In this document: one piece after another, positions 60,788 through 64,000 of the stretch
How positions within the stretch are numbered: the first letter of the stretch is position 1
Layout: each line of letters begins with the position of its first letter
NCBI GenBank assembly: GCA_028821405.1
Contig: JAPPGK010000027.1
Location: forward strand, 41,084 to 105,083
Direction: 5' to 3'
Source of the DNA: Gammaproteobacteria bacterium
GTDB lineage: Bacteria; Pseudomonadota; Gammaproteobacteria; Pseudomonadales; Azotimanducaceae
DNA length: 64,000 nt
Made by a program: the position numbers and the translations under genes
The notes under the pieces: generated by a model
What the model was told of the DNA's origin: nothing
The model's database searches: none
Seen by the model: the letters and a program-made list of their open reading frames with translations, nothing else

Positions 60788-61834
60788 CTATTCGGTCCCG
60801 GCGTCACCGGCGACGCGCACGGGACCGCCGTTGCGGACCTTCATGACGCCTTCGGTGACCACCTCTGTACCGGCGGTCAACCCGGATATCGCCTCCGCCC
60901 ACCCGTCGCGACGAATGCCGAGTTCGATCCGGCTCATCGTCGCCTTGCCGTCGACGACCGTGTAGACGAAGGTCTCCATGCCGCGTTGCAGCAACGCCGT
61001 CTCGGGGACCATGAGCGCATCCCGGCTCGCGGTGGTGAGCTTCACAGTCATCAACATCCCCGGTCGCAGCAACGCATCCGGGTTGTCGATGACCGCACGT
61101 ACGGGTACCGCCCGGGTCGTGGGGTTGACGCGCGAACCGACCGTGCGAACCGCCGCGTCGAACGACTGGGCGGGGAACGCCGCGCTTGCCGCCGTGAGCG
61201 ACAGGCCGGAATGTACGACACCGAGATAGACCTCGGGCAATGCGAAGTCGAGTTTGATCACCGAGATGTCGTCGAGCGTCGTGATGGGCGTACCCGGGGT
61301 GATGAGCGTACCGGCGCTCACCTCGCGGAAACCGAGCAAGCCGGTGAACGGCGCGCGGATCAGTCGATCGTCCAGGCGCGCGACGAGAGCCTGGTAGCGG
61401 GCCCGGGCGCCGGACAGTCGCGCCCGCGCCTCGTCCACGTCGGAAACCGGGATGCTCTGCTGTTCGAGAAGGTCGTTCAGTCGGTCGAATTGGGTCTGGG
61501 CATCCTGCTTGCTGGCTTCGGCTTCCTGGAGCAACGCCGTCTGTTCCTCGTTGGTGAGTTCGACCAGAACCTCGCCCTCGTGGACGAAGTCACCGTCGTC
61601 GAAGCGGACGTGGCGGATTGAGTCCGTGACCTTCGCGGTGATCGTCACGGACTCGTTCGCTTGCGTCGTGCCCACCGCCTCGACGATGTCCGCAATCGAG
61701 CGCACCGTCGTGGTCCCGGTCACAACCAGGGGAGGCCCGCCAAACCCGCCTCCTCCGGGCGGCGAAGAAGCACCACCATCGCCGCACCCCGCGATGAGAA
61801 GCACGATCAATACCGACGAACACCTAGCCGACAC
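60788..61834 (-). CDS. RND efflux periplasmic adaptor subunit (lipoprotein)
   Basis: This 348-residue membrane-fusion protein links the RND pump to the outer-membrane channel. It has a lipoprotein signal (lipobox IAGC), a biotinyl-lipoyl-like hybrid (VRFDDGDFVHEGEVLVELTN), a helical hairpin (EEQTALLQEAEASKQDAQTQ), the returning lipoyl half (RAPFTGLLGFREVSAGTLIT) and beta-barrel regions. The GTG at 61834 is chosen because GGAGG lies five bases upstream; an ATG 8 codons earlier is possible. It is co-directional with the pump. Confidence 0.94.
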   Translation of the reverse strand: MSARCSSVLIVLLIAGCGDGGASSPPGGGGFGGPPLVVTGTTTVRSIADIVEAVGTTQANESVTITAKVTDSIRHVRFDDGDFVHEGEVLVELTNEEQTALLQEAEASKQDAQTQFDRLNDLLEQQSIPVSDVDEARARLSGARARYQALVARLDDRLIRAPFTGLLGFREVSAGTLITPGTPITTLDDISVIKLDFALPEVYLGVVHSGLSLTAASAAFPAQSFDAAVRTVGSRVNPTTRAVPVRAVIDNPDALLRPGMLMTVKLTTASRDALMVPETALLQRGMETFVYTVVDGKATMSRIELGIRRDGWAEAISGLTAGTEVVTEGVMKVRNGGPVRVAGDAGTE

Positions 61835-61922
61835 GCCCACCTCCGTCCAAGACCTCATATGGTACGCGCACTTGCAGGATTAGGAGGAACGTCGCGCCCG
61901 CCGGGTACTCCTCCCACTCGGA

Positions 61923-62912
61923 TCACTCCCAGCGCTTCTCCTCAGGCAGCGCCGCGAGCTCCTTGACAGCCCGGTAGAACGCCCGCCAATCGCCGCCGAC
62001 CGCGTTGAACAGTTGTTCGAAATCGCGTTTCGAATCCTCGTAGGTGCCCACCAGCGCCAGGCGGGCGTTGTTGAACGGTCGAGCCATGGCGGCGTCGTAG
62101 CGCCCGCCTCCGAGATCTTCGAGATTGCGCCGGTAGCCCTCGCGCATCGCCGCGAACAGTTCGGCCTTCAGTTGGCGCTTCGCGGCATCGGCAATGGGCT
62201 CGCGGTAGAGCTCGGCGAGGCGACCGCGCCAGTCGAGCAGGAAACGGGCGTAGGCATTCGCGTTTTCGAGGCGGCTTCCATATTCCCCGGCGTCGCCACC
62301 GTTGGCCCTGAGATAGGCGATCGCGCCTCGGTTGCCGACGAAGCTCGCGAAGCCTTCGTTGAATCCCGAGTCGCCGGGTACGTAGACCACGCTGTGCGCC
62401 AGTTCGTGGAAGATCAGGTCGGCCAGTGCCGCCTCGTCGTAGTGGACGAAGCTGGACAGGATCGGATCGTCGAACCAGCCGAGCGTGGAGTAGGCGGTCA
62501 CCGGGTAGAGGTAGACATCATGTTGGAGGGCGAGCCGGGCAGCTTCGCGTTCGGCGGCACCCCGATCGAAGTAGCCCCGGTACACCGCACACCCGATCAA
62601 CGGATAGCAGCGTGGCAACGGGAAAACCGTGAACTCCGGCGCCGCGACGACATTCCATATCGGCACGCCGTCGAGTTCGACGTAGCTGCGGTAGCGCCCG
62701 CCAAGGGGAAGGTGCAGCTCATCTTCGGCATAGCGCAACATGCGCGACACGAGTCGGAGTTGCCGGACCAACGCGGGATCGGTAGCCGGCGCATCGATCA
62801 GGGTTTGCACATCCTGCCGGGCGAAGAGCAGCGACGCCTGTCCGGTGGCGGCCTGGGTATAGAACTGGAGGTTCGCGCAGCCCCCGAGCGCCAAGGCGCC
62901 AAGCAGGACCAT
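61923..62912 (-). CDS. Predicted zinc aminopeptidase lipoprotein (COG4324-like)
   Basis: This protein of about 329 residues has a lipoprotein-like N-terminus (MVLLGALALGGC) and the zincin motif HELAH near residue 165, followed by GFNEGFASFV with the third-ligand Glu. This arrangement is that of the COG4324 family of predicted aminopeptidases; biochemical function is unproven. Upstream residues are Arg-rich (CSRRRAPGAT), so the true start may be further upstream, but no start codon with a ribosome-binding site was found there. Between this gene and the acyltransferase lie 196 bp with palindromic sequence. Confidence 0.82.
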   Translation of the reverse strand: MVLLGALALGGCANLQFYTQAATGQASLLFARQDVQTLIDAPATDPALVRQLRLVSRMLRYAEDELHLPLGGRYRSYVELDGVPIWNVVAAPEFTVFPLPRCYPLIGCAVYRGYFDRGAAEREAARLALQHDVYLYPVTAYSTLGWFDDPILSSFVHYDEAALADLIFHELAHSVVYVPGDSGFNEGFASFVGNRGAIAYLRANGGDAGEYGSRLENANAYARFLLDWRGRLAELYREPIADAAKRQLKAELFAAMREGYRRNLEDLGGGRYDAAMARPFNNARLALVGTYEDSKRDFEQLFNAVGGDWRAFYRAVKELAALPEEKRWE

Positions 62913-63108
62913 GGTTGCGCCCGGCGCCCGGCGCCTGGAACACGTCGCGGAACCCCCGTTGGGGACGGGCTCGCCAGGTCCCGCACCGCGGCAAGCGTCC
63001 TGCCTTGTGCGGGTGCGGACGAGCCCCGCCGCTACAGACTCGCGTTTACGCGCACTCGCCGTCGGCGCACAATCGGCAAGTTGAGTTTGCATCCTAGACG
63101 GGCCAGCG

Positions 63109-63951
63109 ATGGTCGAGCCGATTCGCGGCGCCTTGGCGTTCACGTTCATCGCAGCAAGCAGCGTATTGTGGTGCACGCTGATATTCTGCCTCGGCTTGGT
63201 TCGCCCCTTCTTCCCGAAGGGCCGGCGCATTCCGCTGGGTACCGCCATGATGCACATGATGGCAGGCTGGGTGCGGTGTGCCGCGTGGATGTTGCGCGGG
63301 CTGCGCATCACGCATCTCCACGAAACAAACAACGAACAAGCGGCGAGTCTGCGCCCCGATGGCTGGTATCTCGTGGTGTCCAACCACCAGACCTGGGCCG
63401 ACATCCTCGTCCTGGTCGTCGCCCTCTACGGCCGCATTCCCCAGTTCAAGTTCTTCACCAAGCGGGAGTTGATCTGGGTGCCGTTCATCGGGCCTGCGAT
63501 GTGGTTCCTCGAGTTCCCCTACGTCCGTCGCTACAGTCGCGAAGAGATCGAGGCCAACCCGGCGCTGCGGGAGCACGACCGGCAGGCAACCCAGAAGGCC
63601 TGCGTCGGCTTTCGTCAACGCCCGACCAGCGTCCTGGTATTCCTCGAAGGCACTCGCTTCACCGTGGCGAAACGCGACGCCCAGGGCTCACGCTATCAAC
63701 GGCTCCTGAATCCCAGAACCGGTGGCTTCTCGATCGTGCTCGAGAACCTGGCCGATCGACTGGAGGCCGTTGTCGACGTGACCGTTCGCTACCCGAACGG
63801 CGCACCGGGATTCTGGGGTTTCCTGTGCGGTCGAAGTCCGGACGTGGCGATCGACATTCGCGCCCTGCCCTTGCCGGAAGTCGAGCGCGACGCCATAAAC
63901 GCATGGGTCGATCGCCTGTGGGAGGAGAAGGACGCCCGTCTGCGACCGTAG
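63109..63951 (+). CDS. Acyltransferase, PlsC/YihG-like
   Basis: This 280-residue inner-membrane protein resembles E. coli YihG, an acyltransferase acting on lysophosphatidic acid. It has an N-terminal hydrophobic segment, the catalytic NHQTWAD (HxxxxD) near residue 90, and the FLEGTR motif near residue 183 that contacts the phosphate. It begins at ATG 63109 with a weak ribosome-binding site (GGGCCAG), divergent from the aminopeptidase gene. Activity as 1-acylglycerol-3-phosphate acyltransferase is inferred. Confidence 0.9.
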   Translation: MVEPIRGALAFTFIAASSVLWCTLIFCLGLVRPFFPKGRRIPLGTAMMHMMAGWVRCAAWMLRGLRITHLHETNNEQAASLRPDGWYLVVSNHQTWADILVLVVALYGRIPQFKFFTKRELIWVPFIGPAMWFLEFPYVRRYSREEIEANPALREHDRQATQKACVGFRQRPTSVLVFLEGTRFTVAKRDAQGSRYQRLLNPRTGGFSIVLENLADRLEAVVDVTVRYPNGAPGFWGFLCGRSPDVAIDIRALPLPEVERDAINAWVDRLWEEKDARLRP

Positions 63952-63965
63952 CGCCCCAAAGCCGT

Positions 63966-63996
63966 CCCCGGCGCTTCGCTTCGCTGTGCGCCGGGG
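63966..63996 (+). terminator. Hairpin after the acyltransferase gene
   Basis: Perfect 9-bp arms CCCCGGCGC and GCGCCGGGG enclose a 13-base loop, 15 bp after the acyltransferase stop. The window ends before any T-run could be seen, so it may be a terminator or another intergenic repeat. Confidence 0.4.
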
Positions 63997-64000
63997 TTCG

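Noticed and set aside
1..64000. Prophage, integrative element or insertion sequence as carrier of the accessory genes.
   Set aside because: No integrase, transposase, terminal repeat or attachment site could be recognised in the window.

Overview
This 64 kb window is GC-rich, gene-dense chromosomal DNA from a Gram-negative bacterium, most likely an uncultured, probably marine or host-associated, gammaproteobacterium. The clues are an exonuclease I (SbcB), an E. coli YihG-like acyltransferase, three TonB-dependent receptors, a FecI/FecR-type sigma/anti-sigma pair and many lipoproteins. The taxonomic placement is inference. I see no tRNA, rRNA, CRISPR array, transposase or phage gene.

Layout. 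0-6.5 kb: the end of a rhomboid protease gene, then a minus-strand group with a PQQ-dependent dehydrogenase carrying a haem c domain, a YejA-like peptide-binding protein, a Gfo/Idh/MocA oxidoreductase and an acetoacetate-decarboxylase-like protein. 6.8-12.4 kb: a TonB-dependent receptor, a type-B carboxylesterase, a short-chain dehydrogenase and an open frame of unknown status. 12.4-16.1 kb: a compact unit of sbcB, an ABC ATPase and a fused quaternary-amine-type binding protein/permease. 16.5-37.5 kb: two paralogous ABC exporter pairs facing each other. Between them lie a five-bladed beta-propeller protein, a truncated FG-GAP protein, a sulfatase, a TonB-dependent receptor, a 1,244-residue FG-GAP/ASPIC/vanadium-haloperoxidase fusion, a toxin-antitoxin remnant and an NAD-dependent epimerase/reductase. 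37.5-42.4 kb: an ECF sigma factor, a FecR-like anti-sigma factor and a large STN-domain TonB receptor. 42.5-57.6 kb: an accessory stretch of FG-GAP/ASPIC lipoproteins, TPR proteins, a c-type cytochrome-like protein, a HEAT protein, a Uma2 protein and a large sulfatase. 57.6-64 kb: an RND efflux pump with its adaptor, a predicted lipoprotein aminopeptidase and an acyltransferase.

The likely theme is exchange with the outside: import of complex molecules through TonB receptors, desulfation and ester cleavage, exporters, and surface lipoproteins built from calcium-binding propeller repeats. The FG-GAP/ASPIC family occurs at least six times (three full genes, one fusion, one truncated gene, one 120-bp relic), which points to local duplication and loss. 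The most unusual object is the haloperoxidase fusion, in which every vanadate-binding residue of fungal chloroperoxidase can be found at the correct spacing. Genes in the window are often coupled by 4-bp GTGA or ATGA overlaps. Many gene borders carry short hairpins with a shared ACAAG-type loop and variable stems. Start codons were chosen from ribosome-binding sites and overlaps and are uncertain where stated.
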